This document shows positions 7,359 through 17,741 of a stretch of DNA of 64,000 nucleotides, piece after piece. Each line of letters starts with the position of its first letter. Position 1 is the stretch's first letter. The notes below the pieces were generated by a model, which was not told the DNA's origin, searched no databases, and worked only from the letters and a program-made list of their open reading frames with translations. Origin of the DNA: a bacterium (lineage in GTDB: Bacteria > Armatimonadota > Zipacnadia > Zipacnadales > UBA11051); the NCBI GenBank assembly GCA_030604405.1, contig JAUVVY010000009.1:42604-106603 (forward strand), in the 5' to 3' direction. The position numbers were made by a program, and so were the translations under genes.

Positions 7359-9509
7359 ATGACACCCCCCGTACTGAGATATGGCGTCATACTTGCGGCA
7401 ATGTGCCTGCTATTGGTGGTGAGGACAGCTATGGCGAAGGGAACTGCGGCGGAGCAATTCATCGTTGCCGGGCGTGAGGCGTTCATGAATGCCTTGAAGC
7501 TGGATAAGCCGGAGTTGGCCGAGGTCAAAGCCAATCTGGAAAAGGGTGATGTGGCGGCGGCGGAGAGAGCCTACATCAAGTACTTCCGCAGCAAGCCGCT
7601 CCCGAAATCCCCTGCGCTGATAGACTGGGAGAGCGTGCAGCGGGATGCAGGCTACAATCCGTCGGGAGTGGAGGCGTTCATGGCCGGCCACATCGCGAAC
7701 GGCTATGACGCTCCGGCGACAGGCATTGACTGGCGCGATGCGCCGCTTGTTTCGCTGACGCGGCTACATATCCTGACCCCTACCGCGTACGCGTATTTCC
7801 ATACCGGGGAGGTGAAGTACGCGCGTTTCGTTGTGGATCATATCTATGACTACATGCGGGGATATCCGATTGAGGAGTGGATCGGCAAGGAGGATCAAGG
7901 CTTTATCGGCGATCTGACAGTCTGCCGGCCGTGGCACTGGTGCATGGTGACGCGGCGGCTGCAGCAGGAGTCGCGGGTGCTGCCGCTTGTCCGCAAGTGC
8001 GAGCAGGTCACAGACGAGGAGTTGCTGACGATCCTGCACCGGATGTACGAGGAGGCCCGCTACCTGCGGGCGTGGATGCCGAAGTGGCTTGCTGCGCGGC
8101 ACAATGGCGGGCTGGCAGCGATCCTGTGCATGACCCCCACTTTTCTGGTGCTGGAGGATTTCAAGGGCAGCGACGAGTGGATGGAGTTGTGCCTCAACGG
8201 CCTGAGGCAGTATATGATCGATGCCTTCTACCCGGATGGCACCTGCATTGAGCTGAGCACACCGTACTGCGGCGGGGTCATCCAGATGGTGATGGAGACA
8301 GCGTACACGTTGTATGGAACCGGGGAGCAGCTTGGACCGTCACAGCCGCATCTCAATGCGATGGTTGATTGGGCCATCGGGGTGTTAAAGCCGAGCGGAG
8401 ATTGTCCGAGCTTCGGCGACGGCTGCGGCCACTCGCTGAGCTACATGCTGCATGAGGAAGTGGTGCGGAAGCTGGAGGTGCCGTGGGCGCTGACGCTGCT
8501 GGGCAAGCAGGACGAGCCGCTGCCGCCATATACTGTCTGGCCGCGACCGGGCCAGGAGCAATGGGGCGGGTACTACGCAATGCGCAGCAACTGGAGCAAA
8601 GAGGCGCTGTACATGTGCATTGACGGCGGCGTCTGGGGCATCGCACACCAGCACGGCGACAAGCTCAGCTTCGAGCTTTCCGCGTATGGGGCGGAGTTCA
8701 TCGTTGACCCGACTGGCACCTACTACCACAGCCCGAGGCCGGATGCCTACCTCTCACGCCAGCAGGCCGGATTCCTGCACAACACGATCACGGTGGATGG
8801 CGTGGACGAATTCCGCTATGTGCTCGCCGATGGCAAGGCGACGCATCTGCGGCCCACGGAGATTAGCGAGCCGCTGGACAACACCTGGGAGCACGGCGAG
8901 GACTACAGCCTGTTCGCCGGCAGCTACTGCTTCGAGCCACTCAAGCCGGTGACGTGGGAGCGGCGAGTGCTCTTCGCCGACAAGCGCTACTGGCTGCTGC
9001 AGGATGTGCTGACAGGGGATCAGGACGACGCCGAAATCGAGCAGAATTTCCAGTTCGACATAGACATCGAAATCGAGTTCGATGGGACCACAACAATTGC
9101 CAGAGCGCCGAACGCAGCCCGGCTGGTCATCGTGCCCTTGACGGGTGACCTGAAGCCCGTGCTCACGATCGGGGACAAGACGCCGCACGTGACCTATTGG
9201 CCGGACGGCATCGCGACTGATGACTGGTATCCGGAGGAGGTCTGCCAGGCCGTCACCCATGGCCGCGGCTGGATGGGGCACAACGGCCACAAGCTGATGC
9301 CCGCGCCTGCAGTGACGTACGTGGGTGATGTGAAGCTGCCGGCGATGCTCACACTCGCTATCATCCCGCTTGCCCCCGACGCCGACCTCTCCGACATCCC
9401 GGAGATAGCCTCGGAGATCAAGGGTGACGTCTCGACGTGGGTGCTACCCGTCAAAGACGGAACGCTGAGATTCTCCACCTCGACCGAAAGCTGTGCCGTA
9501 TCTCAGTGA
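7359..9509 (+). CDS. Heparinase II/III-family secreted polysaccharide lyase (paralog 2)
   Basis: ATG at 7359 follows GAAGGAG; the longer frame overlaps the preceding gene and is not used. The signal peptide (residues 1-28) ends in RTAMAKG. The body repeats the arrangement of the 4295 gene: AEQFIVAGREAF at the start, WHWCM and FYPDGTCIELS in the helical part, HQHGDKLSF with His430, and the GGVWGI strand. At 716 residues it is a duplicate that has diverged moderately. The likely role is beta-elimination of uronate-containing glycans outside the cytoplasm. Two lyases with the same layout in one operon may act on different chain lengths or sulfation states, which is inference. Confidence 0.85.
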   Translation: MTPPVLRYGVILAAMCLLLVVRTAMAKGTAAEQFIVAGREAFMNALKLDKPELAEVKANLEKGDVAAAERAYIKYFRSKPLPKSPALIDWESVQRDAGYNPSGVEAFMAGHIANGYDAPATGIDWRDAPLVSLTRLHILTPTAYAYFHTGEVKYARFVVDHIYDYMRGYPIEEWIGKEDQGFIGDLTVCRPWHWCMVTRRLQQESRVLPLVRKCEQVTDEELLTILHRMYEEARYLRAWMPKWLAARHNGGLAAILCMTPTFLVLEDFKGSDEWMELCLNGLRQYMIDAFYPDGTCIELSTPYCGGVIQMVMETAYTLYGTGEQLGPSQPHLNAMVDWAIGVLKPSGDCPSFGDGCGHSLSYMLHEEVVRKLEVPWALTLLGKQDEPLPPYTVWPRPGQEQWGGYYAMRSNWSKEALYMCIDGGVWGIAHQHGDKLSFELSAYGAEFIVDPTGTYYHSPRPDAYLSRQQAGFLHNTITVDGVDEFRYVLADGKATHLRPTEISEPLDNTWEHGEDYSLFAGSYCFEPLKPVTWERRVLFADKRYWLLQDVLTGDQDDAEIEQNFQFDIDIEIEFDGTTTIARAPNAARLVIVPLTGDLKPVLTIGDKTPHVTYWPDGIATDDWYPEEVCQAVTHGRGWMGHNGHKLMPAPAVTYVGDVKLPAMLTLAIIPLAPDADLSDIPEIASEIKGDVSTWVLPVKDGTLRFSTSTESCAVSQ

Positions 9510-9539
9510 TCTCAAAGCACAGGTGCGCGCAGAAGCTTT

Positions 9540-10739
9540 CTATATCTTCCAGTATTCGTCAATGGGCCGCTGGTAGGCGCGGACCTTGCCTGACTCTACG
9601 TCGGCTGGCTTGACCGGCTTGCCGCAGGTCGCCGATTCGTAGAGCGCGAATGAGAGGCACTTCGCCTTCATGCCCGCGTGCACGTCAACTTCCGGAGCGC
9701 GGCCTTTGGCAATGGCCTCCACGAAATCCCAGCACTCGTTGGAGATGCCATCGGTAAGCCCGTAGGGGAAGAGCTGGTCCTTTCTGCGCTTGCTGAGTTG
9801 CTTGAGATAGCGCTTTTGTATGTCTTCGTAAGGCACTTCCTTACCGCTTTTGAGCTTCAGGTCAGCACCGAGCTGGAATGCGTGCATCCAGTTCTGGCGG
9901 TCCTTGAATGAGCCTTTTTCGCCGTAATAGACACCACTCTGCACCTCATGGCCGTATCCGGTGCACGACCAGCTCCAGTTTCCGATGAGGCCGCTTTCGA
10001 AGCGTAGCGTCGCCAGCCATGTATCTTCGACATCCACTTTGCGCTTGCCCAGTGTCGGGGCACTGACGGTCGCGTCATGCTGGCTGGTCAGAACGCAGTA
10101 GGCTTCTTCGACCGGCCCGAAGACATGCAGCATCATGTCGCAGAAGTGCACGCCACCATCGAAGATCTGCCCGCCGCCGGTGAGCAGCTTGACGGCGCGC
10201 CATGCCAATGCGTACTTCTTCCAGTCAAACGGCATAACCCCCATAACTTCCATCGAGAAGAAGCGCGGCTTGCCGATCATCTTCTTCTTGTTTATGGCCC
10301 ATTCTATGGCGCGCGGGGGCAGACAGCGGCGAACCTGCTCGGCGGTGGCGATCATCGCCCCGCTCTTCTCGGCGGCTTTCATCATCTTCTTAGTCGCCCT
10401 CACCGTGATCCCCACCGGCTTTTCGACCATCACATCAACGCCCTTTTTCAGGCACGGGATAGCGGCGGTGTGGTGAAATGCGTGCGGGGTGCAAATATCG
10501 GCGGCGTCAATGTCTTGTGCCTTCAGCATCGCTTCTACGGTTGCGTATGGCGTAGGGTTCATGTCCGCCGACTGCCCCAGGCGCTTGACGAAGCCCTTCG
10601 CATTTTTCTGATTGGTGTCGCAGACGGCGACGATCTCGAACTTGTCATATCCATTCTTGACTAGATTCTCATACCCGGTCAGATGTGCTCCGGCCATACC
10701 TCCGCAGCCGACGATAGCCAGCTTGATCTTCTCGCTCAT
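9540..10739 (-). CDS. Gfo/Idh/MocA-family NAD(P)-dependent oxidoreductase
   Basis: The 399-residue protein begins with a Rossmann strand and loop, AIVGCGGMAGAHLTGY, and contains the family motif EKPVGIT. The C-terminal half is the beta-sheet dimerisation/substrate domain (SGLIGNWSWSC). Members reversibly oxidise sugars, inositols or uronates with NAD(P). There is no Tat or Sec signal, so it is cytoplasmic. AGGAG precedes the ATG by 11 bases. It is transcribed opposite to its neighbours inside the lyase cluster, which suggests it handles a released sugar under separate control. The substrate is not determinable. Confidence 0.88.
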   Translation of the reverse strand: MSEKIKLAIVGCGGMAGAHLTGYENLVKNGYDKFEIVAVCDTNQKNAKGFVKRLGQSADMNPTPYATVEAMLKAQDIDAADICTPHAFHHTAAIPCLKKGVDVMVEKPVGITVRATKKMMKAAEKSGAMIATAEQVRRCLPPRAIEWAINKKKMIGKPRFFSMEVMGVMPFDWKKYALAWRAVKLLTGGGQIFDGGVHFCDMMLHVFGPVEEAYCVLTSQHDATVSAPTLGKRKVDVEDTWLATLRFESGLIGNWSWSCTGYGHEVQSGVYYGEKGSFKDRQNWMHAFQLGADLKLKSGKEVPYEDIQKRYLKQLSKRRKDQLFPYGLTDGISNECWDFVEAIAKGRAPEVDVHAGMKAKCLSFALYESATCGKPVKPADVESGKVRAYQRPIDEYWKI

Positions 10740-10912
10740 TTCTCACAGCACTCCTCTGCGTAGTCAATTGGCAGCGTGCGTCGCTGAGGGGATTTCGCCG
10801 CCGATAATCCTACTCCTCCGTGCGCAGCTAACAGGTACCAATGCCGTTAGTGGCGAATGATATATGTTGGCCGATAAGGCTTGGGCAAACATCGTCACAT
10901 AGGGGAGTAGCC

Positions 10913-13198
10913 ATGATTAGAGTAAGTCTGGTGCTGACAGCCGTGTTTATCCTGTTCATTCCGGTGGGATGCCTTGCGCAGGATGACCAACAACTGCGGG
11001 AGGCTGTAGCGACCGCGGAGCCCGAGGAGCTTGGCCCGCTGTACTACGAGCAGTGGCAGAAGCTGACCGAGGGTGAGAACCTTGCTTCGGGCCTGGAATT
11101 CAAATTCAACCTGCCCTGCAACTGGTACATCTGCCAGGAGGGCGAAAATGGGCTGGAGTTGACCGACGGCGAGCTCAACATGACGGAGAAGTACACGATA
11201 TGGTTCTCCCGCGATGTGGCCGCCTGGACCGGCACCGACCGCGTCAATCTGTGGGTTGACCTGGGCCAGGCACAGCCGATAGACCGCGTCGTGGTCAGAG
11301 TACAAGGCCGGCCACTCAACGCGCCTCGCATCGCCGAGATCTATGCCAGTGACGACGGCGAAACCTGGCAAATTCTCAACACCTACCAGCAGGGGCCGAT
11401 TGATGCTGAGGGCGCCTACTATCTGCCCCAGGCCGGTGCTTATGTTTTCCCGCTGGCAATGGAGGCAAAGGTCAAGGCGCGATATGTAGGTATGAGGTTG
11501 TTTCTTTGGTCGCGGCATCTGGTCATTGATGAAATCGCGGTGATGAAGGGCGCCGATGAGTTGCCTGCACTTGCGATGGCGGACAAGCCTGAGAAATTCT
11601 TCCACCAGCAAGGCATCGCGCCATTTTTTGTGCGTGACGTAATCCCGGTAACAGCCGATGTCGGCACACTGACATATCTGCACTACAACGACCCGGGGCT
11701 GGACGAAGAAGCCGACCTCAAGATCGTCTGGGACCTGCCGCCCGAAGTAGAACTGCAACTGGCCGAAGATAGCAGCGTAGTAAAAGAGCAAATCATCCGA
11801 GATGGGGTGACCTACAACCGGTACATGATTTCGCCTAACAGAAGGTCACGGCGGGCGGGCGCACTATTCCCCAGGGCCTCAGCCAGGCCCGGGACCGAGT
11901 CCAGAAGCTATCTCGGCGCGTCGGTCAATGGCGAGATACAGAACATGCGGCTATTCCCGCTGCAGGTCATCGAATTCCCCAATGCCACACCTCCGAAACG
12001 CCTGCATACCAGCTTGTGCTGGGGCGGTTGGTTCACCTATCCGCACGATCCTGCTCTTCACAAGCGCCTGGGCCTCAACGCCATCGGCTGCTTCCCGCGC
12101 TACTGGGGCAAAGACTGGTGGAAGAACCCCGAGACAGCGGCTGATCAACTGGCCGACCTGAAGCTGGCTCAGGACGCGGGCATAGATGTGGTGATGAACC
12201 TCGGCTACGTCCATGCCCTCAAAGCCGAAGAGACGCGCTGCGTGCTTCCGGACGGCCCGGCGGAATTCCTGTGTCCCAGCTACCGGGGCGAGAAGTATCA
12301 GGAGCTGCTGGGCAAGATGGTCGGCTTCTACGAGCGCATCAATCCGCGATGGCTCTTCTATGACATCGAGTTATGGGGCTATCGCGACCCGGTGAAGATG
12401 GAAACCTGCAGCCGTTGTAAGAAGCGCTTTGAGCAGGGCAACTACAAGGATTTCGCCGACTTCCTGGCCGCCATGGGCACCGAAATGATTGGCGATGTTT
12501 ACAAGGCCTGGGAGGCCAAGTGCCAGGAGCTGGGCCGGCCGCCGTTCCATGTAGGCTTCTACGATGTTTACCGCTGGCCGGAGCGCGTATATCACAACGT
12601 GTGGGATTTTGATAGGCTCTATCCCGGCTCGCTGCATTTAGCCATGCCGAGTCTGTACGTCGGCGGCCGCGCCGAACAGGTTGCCGCCAAGATATCAGGA
12701 ATCCGTGCGCTCATGGATGCCAACGACATCATTCCGTGGCTCACGCCCGGCCAGGATGGCGAGTTCCCGCCCGCCGGCCAGCGCGACCAGATCCTCGAAG
12801 CATTTTGCAACGGTGCTCGCGGCATTACCTACTACTGGGCCGGCCAGACCGACCCGCTCGAACTGAAAGTCATCGCCGAGACGATTGACCTGGTGCGCCC
12901 CTTCGAGGACATCGTCGTCGACGGCAAGCCGATCCAGGGCCTGAGCGCCGATTCGGAGAAGGTAAAGCTCTGCGGCATGGCGCTCGGCGACGAGGCGCTG
13001 GTGCTGGTCTCGTGCTACAAGTACCGACTGCCCCAGCGGGCCATCGTTAGCTTCGCGGGCGAAGGGGCCGTCTATGACGCGGATGCTGGCGTCGAAATCC
13101 CCAGACAGGCCGGCGGCGCTTTTCCGGTCAGCCTGCAGGACCAGCAGACCGGGCTTTACTACATCGGGCCTCGCTACAAGCAGCGCACAGCAGAATAG
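10913..13198 (+). CDS. Secreted discoidin-domain protein with glycosidase-like barrel
   Basis: ATG at 10913 (MIRVSLVLTA) is chosen because it follows AGGGGAG and starts a clear signal peptide ending near CLAQDD; the frame extends further upstream without support. Residues about 60-200 look like an F5/8 type C (discoidin) carbohydrate-binding domain, with VNLWVDLGQAQPIDRVVV and ASDDGETW. After a linker, residues about 360-660 read as a TIM-barrel-like domain (TSLCWGGWFTYP, NAIGCFPRYWG, WLFYDIELWG) with acidic residues at strand ends. A small CSRCKKRF segment lies after the FYDIELWG strand. Members of such families include glycoside hydrolases, but I do not recognise a specific one. The 761-residue protein is likely extracellular. 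Confidence 0.6.
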   Translation: MIRVSLVLTAVFILFIPVGCLAQDDQQLREAVATAEPEELGPLYYEQWQKLTEGENLASGLEFKFNLPCNWYICQEGENGLELTDGELNMTEKYTIWFSRDVAAWTGTDRVNLWVDLGQAQPIDRVVVRVQGRPLNAPRIAEIYASDDGETWQILNTYQQGPIDAEGAYYLPQAGAYVFPLAMEAKVKARYVGMRLFLWSRHLVIDEIAVMKGADELPALAMADKPEKFFHQQGIAPFFVRDVIPVTADVGTLTYLHYNDPGLDEEADLKIVWDLPPEVELQLAEDSSVVKEQIIRDGVTYNRYMISPNRRSRRAGALFPRASARPGTESRSYLGASVNGEIQNMRLFPLQVIEFPNATPPKRLHTSLCWGGWFTYPHDPALHKRLGLNAIGCFPRYWGKDWWKNPETAADQLADLKLAQDAGIDVVMNLGYVHALKAEETRCVLPDGPAEFLCPSYRGEKYQELLGKMVGFYERINPRWLFYDIELWGYRDPVKMETCSRCKKRFEQGNYKDFADFLAAMGTEMIGDVYKAWEAKCQELGRPPFHVGFYDVYRWPERVYHNVWDFDRLYPGSLHLAMPSLYVGGRAEQVAAKISGIRALMDANDIIPWLTPGQDGEFPPAGQRDQILEAFCNGARGITYYWAGQTDPLELKVIAETIDLVRPFEDIVVDGKPIQGLSADSEKVKLCGMALGDEALVLVSCYKYRLPQRAIVSFAGEGAVYDADAGVEIPRQAGGAFPVSLQDQQTGLYYIGPRYKQRTAE

Positions 13199-13351
13199 CC
13201 GCACACGTCAGCGCGGAGCTTATTGCCGCGGCTGGCACATCTCTTGTCGTCTGGCGGAGCCGGTCGAATCTTGTGAGGCCGGCCGCCATGCCTTACCAAA
13301 CGGCGTGCAGACAACCCAGTAGATACCAAAGATAGATCAGGAGGGACCGAA

Positions 13352-14608
13352 GTGAAGACGATCACGGAACCACAACGCGAGATACCTGTGGTCAGAGAGG
13401 TTGATGTGGTAGTGGCGGGCGGTGGTCCGGCGGGGATTGTGGCTGCTATAGCTGCTGCCCGGGCCGGAGCCGACACGCTCCTTGTGGAGCGATACGGTTA
13501 CCTGGGCGGCATGATCACCGGTTCATGGGTCACTGCTATCTACGGCTTTGGCAGCCGCCAGAGGCAATTGATACTGGGCATTCCCCAAGATATGGTGGAT
13601 CGGCTCAGCGAGTGTGGCGCATGGGAGGTTCTTGAGGATTACAAACCGGCCGGAGACGGGTGCACTGACGCCGAGATGTTCAAGTGGGTTTCTTTGGAGA
13701 TGCTTCAGGAGGCCGGAGCAGAGGTGCTGCTCCATTCCTGGGTGGTGGACGCGATAACCGAGGACGATGAGGTCAAGGGAATCATCGTCGAGAATAAGTC
13801 GGGTCGCCAGGCCCTTCTGGCGCAGGTCACGGTAGATGCCACTGCTGACGGCGATATCGCCAAGTTTGCGGGAGCCGCTTACCAGACGCGTGACGACTAT
13901 GTAAGCGTCAGCGAAAGGGACGGACTCTTTGGGAGAGACAAGCTGCCCCACACGCTGGGCGTGAGAATTGATGGCGTGGACAGAGAGGCGGCAGAAAGAT
14001 TCAGGGAACAGAACCCGGAGCAATATGCCCAATTGATGGCGCAGCTCGAACAGCAGGGCGGAGGCCTCGACCTGCACGCCTGTGGTACTGCGGATGGAGA
14101 CGCTCTGGACGCGTGGGATTTGACGCGAATGGAGATCGAGGGCAGGACGAAGATCATGACCAGCTTGCTCTTCCTGAGGGAAAACCTTCCCGGCTATGAG
14201 TCAGCTCACGTGGCCGACACCACTCCGCAATTCGGGGTGAGGGAGGGCAGAAGGATCGTAGGCGAGTACACCCTCAGCATCGAGGATATGGCTCAGGCGA
14301 AGAAATTCGACGACGGTATTTGCAGGTGTGGGTCGTCCGCCGAGGGAGAGGAATATGACATCCCGTACCGCTGCCTGGTTACTGAGAAGGTAGATAACCT
14401 CTTGGCGGCCGGTAGGTGCATCTCGATCGGTCCGGAGGCGCACCTGTCACTGCGCGGGATCGCCCCATGCATGGGCACCGGGCACGCGGCCGGAGCGGCA
14501 GCAGCGCTGGCGGCCAGGGCCAAGGTAAAGCCCAGAAATCTAGACATCGGCCAACTACGCGAACTGCTCATAGAACAAGGAGCCTACTTAGGACAACCCG
14601 GCGGCTAG
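13352..14608 (+). CDS. FAD-dependent oxidoreductase
   Basis: An N-terminal FAD-binding motif, VVVAGGGPAGIVAAIAAARAG, begins the fold, followed by ERYGYLGGMITG, which is typical of the FAD_oxidored family found in polysaccharide clusters of environmental bacteria. The C-terminal part has the second FAD contact (NLLAAGRCIS) and a GTGHAAGAAAA helix. It is cytoplasmic, with no signal peptide, 418 residues. The GTG start at 13352 follows AGGAGGG. The substrate is unknown; position between secreted lyases suggests sugar or uronate oxidation, which is inference. Confidence 0.82.
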   Translation: MKTITEPQREIPVVREVDVVVAGGGPAGIVAAIAAARAGADTLLVERYGYLGGMITGSWVTAIYGFGSRQRQLILGIPQDMVDRLSECGAWEVLEDYKPAGDGCTDAEMFKWVSLEMLQEAGAEVLLHSWVVDAITEDDEVKGIIVENKSGRQALLAQVTVDATADGDIAKFAGAAYQTRDDYVSVSERDGLFGRDKLPHTLGVRIDGVDREAAERFREQNPEQYAQLMAQLEQQGGGLDLHACGTADGDALDAWDLTRMEIEGRTKIMTSLLFLRENLPGYESAHVADTTPQFGVREGRRIVGEYTLSIEDMAQAKKFDDGICRCGSSAEGEEYDIPYRCLVTEKVDNLLAAGRCISIGPEAHLSLRGIAPCMGTGHAAGAAAALAARAKVKPRNLDIGQLRELLIEQGAYLGQPGG

Positions 14609-14707
14609 CATCGCACGTGGCTAATCAGCAGCAGTTGGGGAGGACTGGTGCAGTGCGTGGCGAAGGCTAGGCTGCAGCTTGATTAACTAGCGATCGTAGG
14701 TGGTTTC

Positions 14708-17700
14708 ATGTCTCTAATCATTGGTTTTGTGCTACTGTGTCTGTTGACGAGTATTCCGGCTGGCGGCCAGCCGCCGCCACCTGCTGAGCGTAGTTACGGC
14801 TACTGGCCGCCGGAGGAGGATGTACGAGAGGCACTGGAGATATTCGACGCGTACCCCAAGGAGCAGGCGTTCCAGGGCATGGGCACGTCTGAGGCCGTAG
14901 AACAGGCTCGGGCGGACTACAAGCCAGGCGATCCGCCACCTGATGCCGAGTGGGTTAACTACTGGATGGAGAAGAGCGATGACTTCATCTATGGCATGAT
15001 CTCAGCGGAGAATCCCCGCTCTCTGGTACCCAACTACAACCAGGGCTGCCCGCTGCATCTGGGCAAGAGCACGAGTATTCTGCCGGTTTGGGGTAAGCCA
15101 AACACATATCGGTGCAAGTTCGGCGGCGAGGAATGGGCCCCGGGGATGAAGGTGAAGAATCCGGCGACGGGCGAGATGGTCGAGATCGTGGATGATGGCA
15201 AGGGTTGGCAGCCGCCGGAAGGCTTTCCGCAGCACCAGATGTTCTACTTCAAGCCCGCCTACCGGATGTTTTTGCTGAGAATGCTGATTTCGTACCCGTA
15301 CGGGGCACCGTTTGACTTCGACGGGCCTGAACTCAAGGACCGCGGGCGGCCCGTTTATGCCCTCGCATGGGCCTATGCCGTCACGGGGGAGCAAGAATAT
15401 GCTGACAAAGCGCTGATCATACTCAACAGATTGGCGGAAACGTACCGCTGGTACACCTCGCGTGTTGATACCAAGGTTGACCACCGTGTGTCAGCCGCGC
15501 GGGGCTATGTCGGCGACCATGTCTTTGAAAACGGACACATCAAGAACCTGGCGGCCAGTTACGACCTCATCTTCGACGGGCTGAGTGACGCCGGTGCAGT
15601 CGTAGATTTCTTCAACAACAAGCAAGGTGCCGACTACAACGGCGACGGGCAGACCGATACGGAGGATATCAGATACAACATCGAGCACAACCTGTTCGGC
15701 TACTGCTGGGAGTTTTTGTACCGCGCCGCCCCGCTGGGAACCAGCAATGGCCGGATGCTCAACCTGGAGGCAATGGCACATCTCGGGCTCGTGTTCCGCA
15801 ACGACAAGATGATCCAGGAACTCATAGACGGGCCCGCCGGCATCAGGCACGGGGTCATCGGGGCTTTCTACAGAGAGGGCCGCGCCCACGAGGACTCCAG
15901 CAGCTATTCTCACACTGTCAACAGATCGTACCGGGGTATTGGCGGGGTGCTTTCTCAATACCACGGACGGGAGATCTACACCGACGGGCTGGACGTTTAC
16001 AAGGAGTTCGGCAGCCGCTTTGGCATGATAGACGCGTGGAGAGAGAAGATCTCCTGCGATGGCGGCTTTTTCGGCTACGGCGACGGTGGCGGCACCAGCG
16101 CATTGGTAGTTCCACGGGGCGAACTGAGCGAGACATTCCTGGGCCATGAAGTCGGCATGACTTTGATGCACATGGGGAGTGACTACCGGACGCGCACACA
16201 CGTCCTGCTCTACCACGCGAACTCAGGCGTCGGTCATGGCCATCCTGACCAGTTGATGCTCAAGATCATGGCCTATGGCTACGATTTTGCGGCTGACCTG
16301 GGCTACCCGATGAACATGGGTTCCCCTAAGCGCCGGCAGTGGCTTGACAGGACCATTACCCATCCCACCGTGCTGATAGACGAGACGACGCAGCAGCGGG
16401 GGAGCTGCGCTTCGGAGGATGTCTTTGGGGCCTGCGACTGGGCGCAGGTCGCCTCGGCGTATTCCTACGATACCTACGCTCAGGCGGCCCTTTACCACCG
16501 CACTGCCACTGTGATACAGGTTGATGAAGAGCATCACTTTGTGATTGACATCTTCCGCGTCAAGGGTGGCTCGCAGCATGACTATCCATTTCACTCCCAC
16601 AGTGGACAGGACGGCATAAACTTCGCAATCACCTGCGACGAGCAGTTGGGCGAGCGTGCAGGTACACTGGCTGGTGAGGATGTAGAATATCTCAGCACGA
16701 CCAAGAACGGCTATTCGTACGTGAAGGACATAAGGTCCGGCGATGTGGACGCGACCTTCACAGCAACCTGGCGCACGGGCGATGAGGCGGGTACGGGCTA
16801 CAATGTTCACATGCTCGGGGCGCCGGGCCGCGAGGTCGTCGTCGGCAAAGGCGAGGCGAGGGGCATAGTCCACCGCAGCCCGCTGGACGCCTATTTGGTA
16901 GCGCGCAGTAGCGGCCAGGAGGACCTCACTACAACCTTTATTGCCGTTCACGAGCCTTTTCAGGGCGAGGACATGGGCCTGACTGTTGAGGCCCTGCCGG
17001 TGCCGATGCCAGAGTACGGCGACAACCAGATCCCGGCGGGAATCAGAATCACTACGGCTGACGGCAAAGAGTACCGGCTGCAGTCGGTTATAGTGGCTCT
17101 GAAGGAGGGGCAACGCTATGAAGGCCCGCAGAGCGTCTTGATCGAGGGCCCGCAAGGGCGGCTTGCAGTGAACTGGCCGCCGGGTGCAGATGGCGAACCA
17201 ACTCGCGGGGAGATCGTAGAAGTGGACTACGAAACCAATTGGATGAAGGTAACCACAGAGGCCGACCTGACCGACGCGCCAGGACAGGTGATCCACATCC
17301 ACAACCCGCTGTATCCCAGGGCGACCGCCTTCGACATCAAAGCGGTCGAGAGAATAGCGGGCAATGAATGGGGGATTACAGCCGTACTGGAGCCGATTCT
17401 GGCAACAAATGTGATAACCGAGATGGCTGCCGACAACGGGGAAATCATATCGCCTTACAATATGGCCAAGCAGCGCGAATGTCGCCGACTCTTTGACGGC
17501 AAAGTCATAATATGCCAGCAGGAGCCTGCGGAATTGATGCGCATAGCTTCGGTGGAAACGGTCACTCGCGACGGCATGCCGACTCAGATTGTTACGCTGC
17601 AAAACGTGGAGGACACGGGCAACTTCGCCGCGAACAATACATACGCGATTTACGATTACGGACCAGGCGACACCTGGTATATCTGTCGCACGCAAGTGAC

Positions 17701-17710
17701 AGGGAACTGA
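14708..17710 (+). CDS. Large heparinase II/III-type secreted lyase
   Basis: The 1000-residue protein has an N-terminal signal peptide ending near PAGGQ. Residues about 180-480 are the helical toroid (HQMFYFKPAYRMFLLRML, YALAWAYAVTGEQEYADKAL), and from about 490 the beta-sandwich begins, with the family motif VGHGHPDQLML (H510, H512) and DFAADLGYP. A short Ca-binding-like loop, DYNGDGQTDTED, lies at about residue 310 inside the toroid, an unusual place for a dockerin/EF-hand-type loop. The C-terminal about 200 residues form an additional beta-rich region unlike the shorter paralogs. It is probably an extracellular lyase for an acidic polysaccharide; sequence divergence from the paralogs at 4.3 and 7.4 kb suggests another substrate. 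Confidence 0.78.
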   Translation: MSLIIGFVLLCLLTSIPAGGQPPPPAERSYGYWPPEEDVREALEIFDAYPKEQAFQGMGTSEAVEQARADYKPGDPPPDAEWVNYWMEKSDDFIYGMISAENPRSLVPNYNQGCPLHLGKSTSILPVWGKPNTYRCKFGGEEWAPGMKVKNPATGEMVEIVDDGKGWQPPEGFPQHQMFYFKPAYRMFLLRMLISYPYGAPFDFDGPELKDRGRPVYALAWAYAVTGEQEYADKALIILNRLAETYRWYTSRVDTKVDHRVSAARGYVGDHVFENGHIKNLAASYDLIFDGLSDAGAVVDFFNNKQGADYNGDGQTDTEDIRYNIEHNLFGYCWEFLYRAAPLGTSNGRMLNLEAMAHLGLVFRNDKMIQELIDGPAGIRHGVIGAFYREGRAHEDSSSYSHTVNRSYRGIGGVLSQYHGREIYTDGLDVYKEFGSRFGMIDAWREKISCDGGFFGYGDGGGTSALVVPRGELSETFLGHEVGMTLMHMGSDYRTRTHVLLYHANSGVGHGHPDQLMLKIMAYGYDFAADLGYPMNMGSPKRRQWLDRTITHPTVLIDETTQQRGSCASEDVFGACDWAQVASAYSYDTYAQAALYHRTATVIQVDEEHHFVIDIFRVKGGSQHDYPFHSHSGQDGINFAITCDEQLGERAGTLAGEDVEYLSTTKNGYSYVKDIRSGDVDATFTATWRTGDEAGTGYNVHMLGAPGREVVVGKGEARGIVHRSPLDAYLVARSSGQEDLTTTFIAVHEPFQGEDMGLTVEALPVPMPEYGDNQIPAGIRITTADGKEYRLQSVIVALKEGQRYEGPQSVLIEGPQGRLAVNWPPGADGEPTRGEIVEVDYETNWMKVTTEADLTDAPGQVIHIHNPLYPRATAFDIKAVERIAGNEWGITAVLEPILATNVITEMAADNGEIISPYNMAKQRECRRLFDGKVIICQQEPAELMRIASVETVTRDGMPTQIVTLQNVEDTGNFAANNTYAIYDYGPGDTWYICRTQVTGN

Positions 17711-17741
17711 ATAGTACATTACTTGACAAGGAGGAGTTACG

